A stretch of DNA of 64,000 nt from Microbacterium yannicii PS01. GTDB taxonomy: Bacteria; Actinomycetota; Actinomycetes; Actinomycetales; Microbacteriaceae. Position numbers and translations under genes: made by a program. The DNA lies in assembly GCF_000304335.1 (NCBI RefSeq), contig NZ_CAJF01000024.1, positions 1 to 64,000 on the forward strand. Direction: 5' to 3'. Shown here one piece after another: positions 23,812 through 31,403 of this stretch. Under the pieces are notes generated by a model that did not search any database, was not told the DNA's origin, and worked only from the letters and a program-made list of their open reading frames with translations. The stretch's first letter is position 1. The number at the start of each line of letters is the position of its first letter.

Positions 23812-25455
23812 TCAGCCGTTGAGGCCGAGCAGGTCCAGCGGGTGGGTCAGGCGCCACCACGGCGACGGATCCTCGATGTCGGCGGCGAGCTGAAGATCGA
23901 CGGTCGCCGCGTCGAGAGGGCCGGTCACCGTGAGCGCGCCGACGGTATCGCCCTCGTCGCGGCTCTCGTCGAGGGCGAACGTGGTGCCGACGGTGCCGGC
24001 GCCTCCGTTCCACAGCACCACCGCGGCATCCGTCGTCGTCACGATGTCGACCGACTCGCCCCAGCGGGTCTGCACCGTCCCCGCGACCGTGCCGCCCGTC
24101 ACCGAAGGCTTCAGCTGCAGCTCCTGCTCGAGCTGTGTGTAGAGGGCGCGGGATGCCGCGAGCCGGGCCTCGTCGTCGGGCTGGCCCAGCACCGACGCGA
24201 AGACCCGCACCGTCGTGTCGCCGACGGTGATGTCTTTGGCCGACAGCAGGTTCCACGCGTCGAGCGTGCCGGTCTTGATCCCGACCACGCCCGGATCGGC
24301 GAGGAGGCCGTTCGTGTTCTCGACGAGCCCGGCGCCGGGGAGCTCGACCGACTGCTTGGCGACGATCTCGGCGATCACCGGGTTGGCCAGTGCCTTCTGC
24401 GCGAGGGTGATGAGGGCGTCGGGAGTGGCGGCGTTGCGCTCGTCCATCCCGGTCGGCTCGACGATCGTGACACCCGGAACCCCGTGGGTGGAGAGCCACT
24501 GAGTGGCGGCCGAGGCGAACACGGCGTCGGTCGGCCAGAGGTTCTGCGCCAGGCGGTCGGCGTAGTTGTTGGCGGATCCGATCAGCATGCCCTCGAGCAT
24601 CTGATACTCGGTCAGCGCGCCGCCCACCGGCACATCCAGCGCAGACTCGCCGTTGCTCCGGTACTCCCAGTAGCGGCTGCGGTCGGCCGCACTGAATCGG
24701 AACTCGGGGCCCTGCTCGCCGAGGGCGAGCGGCATCTCGTCGAGGACCACGAGCGCGGTCACCACCTTCGTGATGCTCGCGATCGCGTCGGGCTCGACGG
24801 CTGACGCGGGAGTGCCGGCGATGCCGCGTACGCCGATCGCCGCACTGCCCTCCACCGGCCACACCGGAATGGTGGCAGGGGCGGCGGCGGGCTGCACCTC
24901 GAGCGCGGCGACGGTCGGAGCCACGGCGTGCAGCGGCCACATCAAGGTCGTCGCGGAGTATGCGCCGAAGAGCCCGGCGATGACGAGAGTCGGCACGATG
25001 ACCCCCGCGCGCAGCGGCGATCGTCGCGGGGCGTCGGCGAGCAGGTCGGCGCCGACCTGGACGTACGGCATCGATGCGGCCGAGAGGTCGCCGGGAGCGG
25101 CGCCGCGCCCGATCGTCGTCTCATCCACCCATGCCAGTGCGGTCCTGGGTGCCGCCCCCGACGACACGGGAGGAGCGGTGTCGGGGGAGGAAACAGCCGG
25201 CCCCGGTTCGAGAATCGGTGCGGCGGTGTGGACGACCTCAGCGGTCGCGGGGCCGGGGAGGGACGCGGCGGCGAGGGACGACTCGACGGGAGCGACCGCG
25301 ATCGGGGTCGCGCTGATCGGCGGGACCGACGCCGGCGGGATCTGGTCGATGGTGAGGACGCCGCTGTCCGGCACCTCCTCGGGGGCCACCGGCACAGCGC
25401 CCGTCTGCGCCCGGCGCGCGCGGCGCGTGGGTGCGGGGGCGTCGTCCAGAGTCAC
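23812..25455 (-). CDS. D-alanyl-D-alanine carboxypeptidase (S11 family)
   Basis: Penicillin-binding D,D-carboxypeptidase trimming peptidoglycan stem peptides outside the membrane. 547 aa: a Pro/Ala-rich cytoplasmic region (1-150), one transmembrane anchor (151-170), then the serine-protease-like domain with SITK (227-230, nucleophile Ser227), SAN (294-296) and KTGT (394-397). The motif order and spacing fit S11. The C-terminal beta-domain follows (QTRWGESVDIVTT). The long proline-rich cytosolic tail is unlike classical DacA, which has a signal peptide, and suggests recruitment by cytoplasmic partners. GTG 25455 is preceded by TATCTT at 6 bases, a leaderless arrangement. Confidence 0.87.
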   Translation of the reverse strand: MTLDDAPAPTRRARRAQTGAVPVAPEEVPDSGVLTIDQIPPASVPPISATPIAVAPVESSLAAASLPGPATAEVVHTAAPILEPGPAVSSPDTAPPVSSGAAPRTALAWVDETTIGRGAAPGDLSAASMPYVQVGADLLADAPRRSPLRAGVIVPTLVIAGLFGAYSATTLMWPLHAVAPTVAALEVQPAAAPATIPVWPVEGSAAIGVRGIAGTPASAVEPDAIASITKVVTALVVLDEMPLALGEQGPEFRFSAADRSRYWEYRSNGESALDVPVGGALTEYQMLEGMLIGSANNYADRLAQNLWPTDAVFASAATQWLSTHGVPGVTIVEPTGMDERNAATPDALITLAQKALANPVIAEIVAKQSVELPGAGLVENTNGLLADPGVVGIKTGTLDAWNLLSAKDITVGDTTVRVFASVLGQPDDEARLAASRALYTQLEQELQLKPSVTGGTVAGTVQTRWGESVDIVTTTDAAVVLWNGGAGTVGTTFALDESRDEGDTVGALTVTGPLDAATVDLQLAADIEDPSPWWRLTHPLDLLGLNG

Positions 25456-25461
25456 TCGCTC

Positions 25462-25467
25462 AAGATA
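25462..25467 (-). promoter_or_regulatory. -10 box, leaderless, D,D-carboxypeptidase gene
   Basis: TATCTT (minus strand) ends six bases before GTG 25455; it lies only 17 bases from the ykoE -10 on the other strand, so the divergent promoters overlap. Confidence 0.45.
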
Positions 25468-25484
25468 CCGCGCTCGTGCAGCGG

Positions 25485-25490
25485 TATACT
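25485..25490 (+). promoter_or_regulatory. -10 box upstream of the TPP riboswitch
   Basis: TATACT about a dozen bases before the riboswitch, placing the transcript start near 25497. Confidence 0.6.
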
Positions 25491-25501
25491 CATCGCCACA
25501 A

Positions 25502-25590
25502 CCACGGGAGTCCGGCGAGCCGGGCTGAGAGGAAGCGACCCGCGCTTCGACCGTCGAACCTGATCCGGATCATGCCGGCGCAGGGAGGAG
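25502..25590 (+). promoter_or_regulatory. TPP (THI-element) riboswitch
   Basis: Leader carrying the conserved THI-box core: GGGCTGAGAGG (25521-25531) and, after the P3 arm, CGAACCTGATCCGGATCATG (25554-25573) and GCAGGGAGG (25580-25588). These are the classic CUGAGA and ACCUGAUCCGGAUCAUGCCGGCG-type signatures. The 3' end overlaps the ykoE ribosome site (GGGAGGAG, 25583-25590), so ligand binding would hide the site and switch off translation. Confidence 0.93.
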
Positions 25591-25595
25591 TTCAC

Positions 25596-26255
25596 ATGCA
25601 CGCGTCCACGCCCGCATCCACGTCGGCATCGGCGTCCCCGAGTACCGATACGGCTCGCCCGCCGCGCACTCTTCGCTGGCGGGTCATCGACATCGTCGTC
25701 GCCAGCGTCCTGGGCGTCGCGATCGGCCTCGTCTTCTGGGCCTGGAACACCGTCGGCTACGCCTGGTTCACCGGGATGGACGGGCTGACCCCCGGCCTCG
25801 GCGGACTCGCGGTGGGCATCTGGCTCATCGGCGGCGTGATCGGCGGACTCGTCATCCGCAAGCCGGGCGCTGCCCTGCTCGTCGAGGTGATCGCCGCGAT
25901 CGTCTCGATGCTCATCGGCAACGTGTGGGGCGTGTCGACCCTGCTCTCCGGGCTCGTACAGGGCCTCGGCGCCGAGCTGATCTTCGCGCTGTTCCTGTAC
26001 CGCCGCTTCACGCTCCCGGTCGCGATGCTCGCCGGGGTGGGCGCTGCGGTCGCCGCGTGGGTGTTCGAGCTCTTCTACGGCAGCTCTCCCAACATCCTGA
26101 AGACCCTGGAGTTCAACACCATCTACCTCGTCAGCGTCGTGGTGTCGGGCGCGGTGCTGGCCGGGCTCGTGGGATGGCTCGCGGTCCGCGCGCTCGCCGC
26201 GACCGGCGTGCTGAACCGCTTCGCCGCCGGCCGCGAAGCGCGACGCGAGGTCTGA
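25596..26255 (+). CDS. ykoE: ECF transporter S component, YkoE family (thiamine precursor)
   Basis: Substrate-binding membrane subunit for hydroxymethylpyrimidine/thiamine-type ligand uptake. 219 aa with five or six helices: WRVIDIVVASVLGVAIGLVF, GGLAVGIWLIGGVIGGLVI, LLVEVIAAIVSMLIGNVWG, LVQGLGAELIFALFLY, and a last pair. YkoE proteins carry G-N-x-W-G and G-x-G-A-E-L-x-F motifs, seen here. ATG 25596 has GGGAGGAG 5 bases upstream. Directly controlled by the TPP riboswitch; it heads the ykoEDC operon. Confidence 0.9.
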   Translation: MHASTPASTSASASPSTDTARPPRTLRWRVIDIVVASVLGVAIGLVFWAWNTVGYAWFTGMDGLTPGLGGLAVGIWLIGGVIGGLVIRKPGAALLVEVIAAIVSMLIGNVWGVSTLLSGLVQGLGAELIFALFLYRRFTLPVAMLAGVGAAVAAWVFELFYGSSPNILKTLEFNTIYLVSVVVSGAVLAGLVGWLAVRALAATGVLNRFAAGREARREV

Positions 26256-26256
26256 C

Positions 26257-27819
26257 GTGCCCGCCACCCGCCCTGCGCGCGTCGCCGCGGCGGGCTGGGG
26301 CTGGCGCTATGCCGGGCGCCGGGCACCTGCCGTGCGTGATGTGTCGTTCAGGATCGATCCGGGGGAGCGCGTGCTGCTCCTCGGAGCGTCGGGCGCCGGG
26401 AAGTCCACACTCCTCGCGGGGATCGCAGGACTTCTCGGCGGCGCCGACGAGGGCGAGGAGTCGGGGTCGCTGCTGATCGACGGCGAGCGGGCCGAAACCC
26501 ATCGTGGTCGGGTGGGGCTGGTGCTGCAGGATCCGGATGCCGGCGTCGTGCTGTCGAAGGTCGGCGACGACGTCGCCTTCGGCTGCGAGAACCTGGGCGT
26601 GCCGGCGGCCGAGATCCCGGCCCGCGTCGCCGAGGCGATGCGCGCTGTCGGCCTCGACGTTCCGCTGTCGCGGGCCACGAAGGCGCTCTCGGGCGGGCAG
26701 AAGCAGCGCCTCGCGCTCGCGGGCGTGCTCGCCATGCGCCCGGGCGTGCTGCTGCTGGACGAGCCGACCGCGAACCTCGACCCCGACGGCGTGCGTGAAG
26801 TGCGCGCAAGCGTCGAGCGCGCCGTCGCCGAGACCGGTGCCACCCTGATCGTGATCGAGCACCGCACCGCCGTCTGGGCCGACCTCATGGACCGCGTGAT
26901 CGTCGTCGGGGCCGATGGCGGCCTGCTCGCGGACGGTCCGCCCGATCGCGTGTTCGCCGAGCACGGCGCGGCTCTCGCGGCCGCGGGCGTGTGGGTGCCG
27001 GGCGAGCCGCTCGACCTGCCCGTGCTCCCGGCGGCGCCGGCAGGGTCCGATGCGGCGGTCGCGGCATCCGGTCTCGCCATCTCTCGCGACGGCCGCGTCA
27101 TCGTGCGCGCGGGCCTCGATCTGCAGGTGCCGCGGGCGGCCGCCACGGTGATTACGGGGCCCAACGGCGCCGGAAAGTCGACCCTGGCTCTCACCCTGGC
27201 GGGCCTGCTTCCCGAGGCGGCCGGCGAGGTGCGCGCCGCCGAGATCCTCGCCGCGCCGTCGGGCCGCCGTCCGTCGCGGTGGAAGTCGCGCGAGCTGCTG
27301 ACCCGGATCGGCACGGTCTTCCAGGAGCCCGAGCACCAGTTCCTCGCCACGACCGTGCGCGATGAGCTCGCAGTCGGTCCGCGTTCCCGCGGGGTCGGGC
27401 CGGCCGCGGTCGAGGTCATCGTCGACGAACTGCTCGACCGCCTCCACCTCTCGCCGCTCGCGGCGGCGAACCCCTTCACCCTGTCGGGAGGACAGAAGCG
27501 GCGATTGTCGGTCGCCACGGTCCTCGCCGATGCGCCGCCCGTGATCGTGCTCGACGAGCCGACCTTCGGGCAGGACCGCCGTGGCTGGCTCGAGCTCGTG
27601 CGACTGCTGCAGTCCGAGATCGCCGCCGGCGTCACCGTCGTCGCGGTCACGCACGACGAAGAGGTCATGCATCACCTCGGGGGACATCGCATCGAGCTCG
27701 GGGAGCCCGTATCCGGCGGCCCCGTGTCCGGCGGGCCGGCCAGTGCCGTTCATCCCAGTGCCGTTCATCCCAGTGCCGTTCATCCCAGTGCCGTTCATTC
27801 GAGCGGAGATCGGCGATGA
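26257..27819 (+). CDS. ykoD: ECF transporter double ATPase, YkoD type
   Basis: Energising subunit with two fused ABC domains, 520 aa. Domain 1: Walker A GASGAGKST (near residue 44), signature LSGGQKQR, Walker B LLLDEPTANLD. Domain 2: Walker A GPNGAGKST (near 304), signature LSGGQKRR, Walker B IVLDEPTFGQD, H-loop VTHDEE. Both sites look intact. The last 35 residues are repeats of S-G-G-P and S-A-V-H-P encoded by 15-bp tandem repeats. Starts 1 bp after ykoE and overlaps ykoC by 4 bp. Confidence 0.9.
   Translation: MPATRPARVAAAGWGWRYAGRRAPAVRDVSFRIDPGERVLLLGASGAGKSTLLAGIAGLLGGADEGEESGSLLIDGERAETHRGRVGLVLQDPDAGVVLSKVGDDVAFGCENLGVPAAEIPARVAEAMRAVGLDVPLSRATKALSGGQKQRLALAGVLAMRPGVLLLDEPTANLDPDGVREVRASVERAVAETGATLIVIEHRTAVWADLMDRVIVVGADGGLLADGPPDRVFAEHGAALAAAGVWVPGEPLDLPVLPAAPAGSDAAVAASGLAISRDGRVIVRAGLDLQVPRAAATVITGPNGAGKSTLALTLAGLLPEAAGEVRAAEILAAPSGRRPSRWKSRELLTRIGTVFQEPEHQFLATTVRDELAVGPRSRGVGPAAVEVIVDELLDRLHLSPLAAANPFTLSGGQKRRLSVATVLADAPPVIVLDEPTFGQDRRGWLELVRLLQSEIAAGVTVVAVTHDEEVMHHLGGHRIELGEPVSGGPVSGGPASAVHPSAVHPSAVHPSAVHSSGDRR
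27741..27799 (+). repeat. 15-bp tandem repeat at the 3' end of ykoD
   Basis: Four units of CAGTGCCGTTCATCC (starting 27741, 27756, 27771, 27786), the last truncated. In frame, encoding S-A-V-H-P; absent from normal YkoD C-termini. Confidence 0.85.
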
Positions 27820-28688
27820 CCCGCGGGGGACGGATGCCGCAGCCCGGCGCACCGGCGACCGCAGCAGAGCCTGGGCACGCCGTGCCGGCCGCGTCGCTCT
27901 CCCGCGAGCGCGACACAGGCGCGGCGGCGCGGAGGGCGTGGCTCGACGGTGTGAACCCCGTCACGAAGATCGTGCTCGCGCTGCTGCTCTCGGTGCCGCT
28001 CCTCGCCTCGATCGACGTCACGAGCGCTCTCGCGGCCATCGTGCTGCAGCTCGCGTGCGTCCCGCTCACCGGCCTCTCGCCCGTGACGGTGCTGAAGCGG
28101 ATGCTGCCGATCCTGCTCTTCGCGCCGGTCGCGGGTCTCAGCATGCTGCTCTACGCCGAGCCCGGCGGCACCGTCTACTGGTCGTTCTGGTACGCGACGA
28201 TCAGCGACGACTCCATCGCTCTCGCCGTGGCCGTGTGCCTCCGCGTGCTGGCGCTGGGGCTGCCCACGATCCTGCTCTTCGGGCGCACCGACCCCACCGA
28301 ACTCGCCGACGCCCTCGCCCAGGTGGCGAAGCTTCCCAGCCGCTTCGTGCTCGGGGTCCTCGCCGGCACGCGCACCCTCGGGCTCTTCCTCGACGACTGG
28401 CGCAGCATGGGCCTGGCGCGTCGGGCGCGCGGCGTGGGCGACACCGGCGCCGTGCGGCGGTTCTTCTCCATGGCGTTCGTGCTGCTCGTGTTCGCGGTGC
28501 GCCGCGGCACCAAGCTCGCGACGGCGATGGAGGCCCGCGGCTTCGGCTCCGGCATCCCGCGCACGTGGTCGCGGCCTTCACGAGTCGGCCCGCGCGATGC
28601 CGTCGCGCTGGCGGGCGGCGTGGCGATCATGGCGCTGGCGATCGCCGCCGCCGTCGTGGCGGGCACCTTCCGCTTCGTCTGGTCCTAG
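27816..28688 (+). CDS. ykoC: ECF transporter T component, YkoC type
   Basis: CbiQ/EcfT-type transmembrane coupling subunit, 290 aa. After a variable N-terminus of about 45 residues come helices KIVLALLLSVPLLASI, SALAAIVLQLACVPL, MLPILLFAPVAGLSMLLY, ALAVAVCLRVLALGLPTILL; the coupling motif region includes SRFVLGVLAGTRTLGLFLDDW and MEARGFGSG, matching the A-R-G-like helices that contact the ATPases. Overlaps ykoD by 4 bp and completes the thiamine-precursor importer. Confidence 0.88.
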   Translation: MTRGGRMPQPGAPATAAEPGHAVPAASLSRERDTGAAARRAWLDGVNPVTKIVLALLLSVPLLASIDVTSALAAIVLQLACVPLTGLSPVTVLKRMLPILLFAPVAGLSMLLYAEPGGTVYWSFWYATISDDSIALAVAVCLRVLALGLPTILLFGRTDPTELADALAQVAKLPSRFVLGVLAGTRTLGLFLDDWRSMGLARRARGVGDTGAVRRFFSMAFVLLVFAVRRGTKLATAMEARGFGSGIPRTWSRPSRVGPRDAVALAGGVAIMALAIAAAVVAGTFRFVWS

Positions 28689-28702
28689 CAGCCGCCGGCG
28701 CG

Positions 28703-29209
28703 TCAGTCGGCGGCGACGAGCCGCTCGTACGCCGGCTGCAGCGCGGGAAAGTAGTCGTCCCAGTTCACCGCATCGGCATCGAGCCCGGCCTGCGCCGCGA
28801 CGAGCCGGTCGAGGTAGTACTCCCAGCCGGGGCCGATCGAGCCGACGTCCTCACCGGGGTTCAGGCGCTGCCCGAACGTCAGCACCGTGTCGCCCGGAGC
28901 CTCCTCGGTCAGCTCGAACCACAGGTGCCACGAGCCGCTGCCCTGCGACGTGTCGCCGGCGAAGCGCCGGGGGCGGTCGCACTCGAGGATCGTGTACTCC
29001 TCGGGCTCGGCATCCTGCCCCTCCGCGGTCATGAAGAAGGTGACGTGCCCCGTCTTCGGGTCGCCCTCCCACCGGCCGATCCAGCGCTCGAGCCGGTCCG
29101 ACTCGGTGAGCTCGCGCCACACCTCGTCGGCACTCGCCTTGAAGCGGCGCAGGATCACGAGGTTCGGCGCGTCGCCGATCTTCGTCACGGTTCCGGTGAT
29201 GCTCGTCAT
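28703..29209 (-). CDS. SRPBCC (START/AHSA1-like) domain protein
   Basis: 168 aa. Activator-of-Hsp90-homologue-like fold: VILRRFKASADEVWREL at the start, then DRLERWIGRWEGDPKTGHVTF, and WHLWFELTEEAPGDTVLTF. Such proteins bind small hydrophobic ligands; no specific function can be assigned. ATG 29209 overlaps the stop of a broken phosphotransferase fragment by 4 bp, suggesting the two were once an operon. Converges 14 bp from ykoC. Confidence 0.75.
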   Translation of the reverse strand: MTSITGTVTKIGDAPNLVILRRFKASADEVWRELTESDRLERWIGRWEGDPKTGHVTFFMTAEGQDAEPEEYTILECDRPRRFAGDTSQGSGSWHLWFELTEEAPGDTVLTFGQRLNPGEDVGSIGPGWEYYLDRLVAAQAGLDADAVNWDDYFPALQPAYERLVAAD

Positions 29210-29421
29210 GTCGCGTTCCACAGGTCTCGGTAGTACGACAGGCGTTCGCGGTCGGGTTCGACCCCGTAGGCCTCGATGAGGGCGTCCTCCCATCCCTCGC
29301 CATAGTTCCATGCCGTCGACATCGACGCCACGGCGATATCCGCCCAGCGGTCGCCGACCATCACTTCATGCGCCACGAAGCGCCCAGACCGAGCCGGGTT
29401 CGCGGTTGCGGCGTTCGCAAC
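29206..29421 (-). pseudogene. aminoglycoside 3'-phosphotransferase-like C-terminal fragment
   Basis: About 70 codons in one frame read ...FVAHEVMVGDRWADIAVAS, MSTAWNYGEGWEDALIEAYG, VEPDRERLSYYRDLW. This matches the C-terminal end of APH(3')-type kinases (the V-G-D-R-W-x-D-I-A segment with the metal-binding Asp region, then W-N-Y-G-x-G-W and A-Y-G-V-E-P-D). The frame stops at TGA 29422-29424 inside palindromic element P1 copy 2, and the N-terminal kinase lobe and catalytic HGDxxxxN are missing. A short start at GTG or ATG within the fragment would give at most about 60 aa. Judged a remnant, not an active resistance gene. Confidence 0.7.
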
Positions 29422-29511
29422 TCAGTCCGGAGCGGTTGCGGCGCGCGCGCCGCAACCGGATCGTCGTCGGCACGGCCGCAGCCCCTTCGCGCCCGGACTG
29501 AATTGCGAACG
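29412..29511. repeat. palindromic repeat, family P1, copy 2
   Basis: Terminal arms CGTTCGCAACTCAGTCCGG (29412-29430) and CCGGACTGAATTGCGAACG (29493-29511), 18 of 19 bases complementary, flank a second perfect palindrome at about 29434-29459 (core GCGGCGCGCGCGCCGC). Shares arms and the CTTCGCGCCC block with copy 1 in cofC. It cuts the aph-like fragment. The rest of the gap to 29631 holds only a promoter-like TATGGT (29596-29601). Confidence 0.85.
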
Positions 29512-29631
29512 GTTCGTGCGCGTGACTTCCGCCCGACCATCTCGATAGCGTGTTGCAGCGGCGGCCCGAGCACTGCGGTGGGACGCAGTTCCACGTATGG
29601 TGGGACGCGATATCAGTTCGAAGGAGAACGC

Positions 29632-30396
29632 ATGGATCTGACGGCTCCCGCCTCGGCCCTGGTGACGGGCGGCGCCAGCGGGCTCGGCCTGGCCACGGCG
29701 CGACGCCTCGCGGCTGCCGGAGCGGCGGTGACGATCGTCGACCTGCCCTCATCCGCGGGTGCCGACCTCGCCGCCGAGCTCGGGGGCACGTTCGCCGCCG
29801 CCGACGTCACGGACCCCGAACAGGTGGCCGCCGCGGTTGCGGCGGCCGCGGCATCCGGTCCCCTTCGCGTCGTGGTGAACTGCGCCGGCATCGCACCGCC
29901 CGCCAAGGTGCTCGATCGTGACGGCGCGCCGACGCCGCTGGCGGACTTCGAGCGGATCGTGCGGGTGAACCTCATCGGCACCTACAACGTCATCGCGCAG
30001 GCGTCCGCGGTAATGGCGAAAACAGAACCGGCGAGCGACGGCGACCGCGGCGTCATCGTCAGCACCGCCAGTGTCGCGGCATTCGACGGACAAATCGGAC
30101 AACCCGCCTACGCCGCGAGCAAGGGCGGCGTGCACGCCATGACGCTGCCGATCGCGCGCGAGCTGGCCCGGTACGGCATCCGGGTCGTGACGATCGCCCC
30201 CGGCATCATGGAGACCCCGATGCTCATGGGCATGCCGCAGGCCGCCCAGGACTCGCTCGGCCAGCAGGTGCCGTTCCCGCAGCGACTCGGCAAGCCCGAC
30301 GAGTACGCGCGCCTGGTCATGTCGATCGTCGACAACGGCTACCTCAACGGCGAGACCATCCGCCTCGACGGCGCCATCCGGATGGCACCGCGATGA
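29632..30396 (+). CDS. SDR-family 3-hydroxyacyl-CoA dehydrogenase (HSD17B10-like)
   Basis: 254-aa short-chain dehydrogenase. NAD-binding [19 protein letters not shown] at residues 9-27, NCAGIAPPAKVL (the N-x-A-G motif), and catalytic Ser-Tyr-Lys in STASVAAFDGQIGQPAYAASKGG. The insertion AFDGQIGQ and tail LNGETIRLDGAIRMAPR are typical of the type-2 3-hydroxyacyl-CoA dehydrogenase group that oxidises 2-methyl-3-hydroxybutyryl-CoA in isoleucine degradation. AAGGAG lies 8 bases before ATG. An enoyl-CoA hydratase-like gene follows within 80 bp. Confidence 0.85.
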   Translation: MDLTAPASALVTGGASGLGLATARRLAAAGAAVTIVDLPSSAGADLAAELGGTFAAADVTDPEQVAAAVAAAAASGPLRVVVNCAGIAPPAKVLDRDGAPTPLADFERIVRVNLIGTYNVIAQASAVMAKTEPASDGDRGVIVSTASVAAFDGQIGQPAYAASKGGVHAMTLPIARELARYGIRVVTIAPGIMETPMLMGMPQAAQDSLGQQVPFPQRLGKPDEYARLVMSIVDNGYLNGETIRLDGAIRMAPR

Positions 30397-30472
30397 CCGT
30401 CGCCCGACGCGGGAGCAGTTCACGCTGGCATCCCTCGAGTGGAGCACCGAAATGAACCTGGGAGCACAGAGC

Positions 30473-31297
30473 ATGAGCGATTCGATCCTTCTCGAGGTCC
30501 GGGCGGGGCTCGCCCGCGTGACGTTCAACCGTCCCGCGTACCTCAATGCGATGGACTTCGACATGGGCGCGCGGTGGCGAGACGTGGCGCGCGAGGTGAC
30601 GTCGGACCCGTCGGTGGGAGCGGTGATCCTGGATGCCGCGGGCCCGGCGTTCTGCGCCGGCGGCGATGTCGTCGCGATGGCGACGTCTGGCGCGTCCGGA
30701 GCCGACGTGACCGGCGCGGCCCATGTGATCCACGAGGGCATCCGCACGTTCGTGGAGTCCGACAAGCCCATCGTCGCGGCCGTGCACGGCGCCGTCGCCG
30801 GCGGCGGGCTCGGCCTCATGCTCACCGCCGACTACATTGTGGCCGCCGACGACTCCCGGTTCGTCAGCAAGTACGCCAACATCGGGCTCACCCCCGACCT
30901 CGGCGTCTCGACGCTGCTGCCGGCCGCGATCGGCCAGCGCCGCGCGCTGCAGCTGCTGCTGGAGGATCGCGCGCTCGGCGCCGCGACCGCGCTGGACTGG
31001 GGGCTGGTGACCGAGGTCGTGACGGCGGCCGAGGTCGCCGACCGCGCCGAGCAGGTCGCACGGTTCTGGCTCGACAACGCCACGGGCGCGTTCGGGCAGG
31101 CCAAGCGCCTCGTCCGCGTCGGTGCCCACCGGTCGTTCGGCGAGAACCTCGACGACGAGGCCGCCTCGATCGGCACCCGATTCGAGACGGATGAGTCCCG
31201 TGCCCGCGTCGCCGCCTTCGCCGCGGCATCCGCCAAGTCCGCCGCCGCCAAGGCCGCCGGCTCGACGTCCGCCGGCGCCCGGGCCGGCGCATCCTGA
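30473..31297 (+). CDS. enoyl-CoA hydratase/isomerase family protein, PaaG-like
   Basis: Crotonase-fold protein of 274 aa from ATG 30473 (GGGAG 8 bases upstream); ATG 30452 is an alternative adding seven residues. LARVTFNRPAYLNAMD and FCAGGDVVAMA mark the CoA and oxyanion regions. The two catalytic glutamates of true hydratases are not present: the first site reads VAGGGLGLMLTADY and the second KYANIGLTPDLGVSTLLP, carrying the I-G-L-x-P-D-x-G-x-S pattern of PaaG-type isomerases. So isomerase activity is likelier than hydration. C-terminus is an Ala/Ser-rich tail. Confidence 0.78.
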   Translation: MSDSILLEVRAGLARVTFNRPAYLNAMDFDMGARWRDVAREVTSDPSVGAVILDAAGPAFCAGGDVVAMATSGASGADVTGAAHVIHEGIRTFVESDKPIVAAVHGAVAGGGLGLMLTADYIVAADDSRFVSKYANIGLTPDLGVSTLLPAAIGQRRALQLLLEDRALGAATALDWGLVTEVVTAAEVADRAEQVARFWLDNATGAFGQAKRLVRVGAHRSFGENLDDEAASIGTRFETDESRARVAAFAAASAKSAAAKAAGSTSAGARAGAS

Positions 31298-31403
31298 CTC
31301 CCGACGTCGGCATGTCCCGATTTCCGCCATCGGCGGCCAGCCTGACAGAGGGCTTCGGGAACGTGAAGACGAAAGATCGCGACACCACCACCGGAGGAAG
31401 ACA

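Noticed and set aside
24770..25528. 252-codon plus-strand frame opposite the D,D-carboxypeptidase
   Set aside because: Antisense to a gene with complete SxxK, SxN and KTG motifs and overlapping the TPP riboswitch promoter.
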